Assembly (NCBI GenBank): GCA_022758985.1
Contig: JAEMQC010000116.1
Coordinates: 1 to 22,561 of the forward strand
Direction of reading: 5' to 3'
Length of the DNA stretch: 22,561 bases
Origin: Campylobacteraceae bacterium
Lineage (GTDB): Bacteria; Campylobacterota; Campylobacteria; Campylobacterales; UBA6016
The notes under the pieces were generated by a model. It saw only the letters and a program-made list of their open reading frames with translations. It was not told the origin of the DNA and did no database searches. A program made the position numbers and the translations under genes. Shown here one piece after another: positions 22,556 to 22,561 of the stretch (its first letter is position 1; every line of letters begins with the position of its first letter).

Positions 22556-22561
22556 TTTTTT

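Overview
The window reads as ordinary chromosomal core sequence from a flagellated member of the Campylobacterota (epsilonproteobacteria). The evidence is the flagellin type, the short biotin synthase, a flagellin pair with sigma-28 and sigma-54 promoters, a motility accessory factor beside the flagellins, and a gene run (rpiB, small coiled-coil gene, apt, dedA-like, pepA, ychF) that from memory matches Helicobacter pylori. The alaS / maf / penicillin-binding protein run also recalls Campylobacter. The genus cannot be fixed from the sequence alone. No tRNA, rRNA, CRISPR array, insertion sequence or phage gene was seen.

Layout. (1) 1-585, minus strand: a PAS-domain redox/energy sensor overlapping the start of a membrane protein that runs off the left edge. 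(2) 755-1603: argB. (3) 1604-1779: a gap holding a small dyad and a ~117-bp imperfect palindrome. (4) 1780-9028, plus strand: a tightly packed run of alaS, a four-helix membrane protein, the nucleotide pyrophosphatase maf, bioF, an orphan ABC ATPase and a class A penicillin-binding protein, most joined by short gaps or stop/start overlaps. (5) 9086-13596, plus strand: rpiB, a one-helix coiled-coil protein, apt, a DedA-family protein, pepA and ychF. (6) 17271-13701, minus strand: topA, a YfcE-type phosphoesterase and bioB, each overlapping the next. (7) 17331-22561: the flagellin locus, with flaA on the plus strand under a sigma-28 promoter, and flaB on the minus strand under a sigma-54 promoter followed by a DUF115 motility accessory factor.

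How the genes work together. The flagellin locus is the clearest unit: two paralogous filament proteins on separate stages of the flagellar hierarchy, with the enzyme family linked to nonulosonate glycosylation of flagellin placed behind flaB. bioF and bioB are both present but in separate operons. The other genes serve arginine synthesis, translation (alaS, ychF), cell wall synthesis, nucleotide salvage and cleaning, pentose phosphate metabolism, peptide turnover and DNA topology.

The longest stretches without a gene are under 180 bp (586-754, 1604-1779, 17272-17405, 13597-13700, 20876-20978); each is described. I did not find a convincing undescribed multi-gene system. The best leads are a phosphoesterase gene whose only sensible start is AUC, the palindromic element before alaS, and the inverted flagellin pair.
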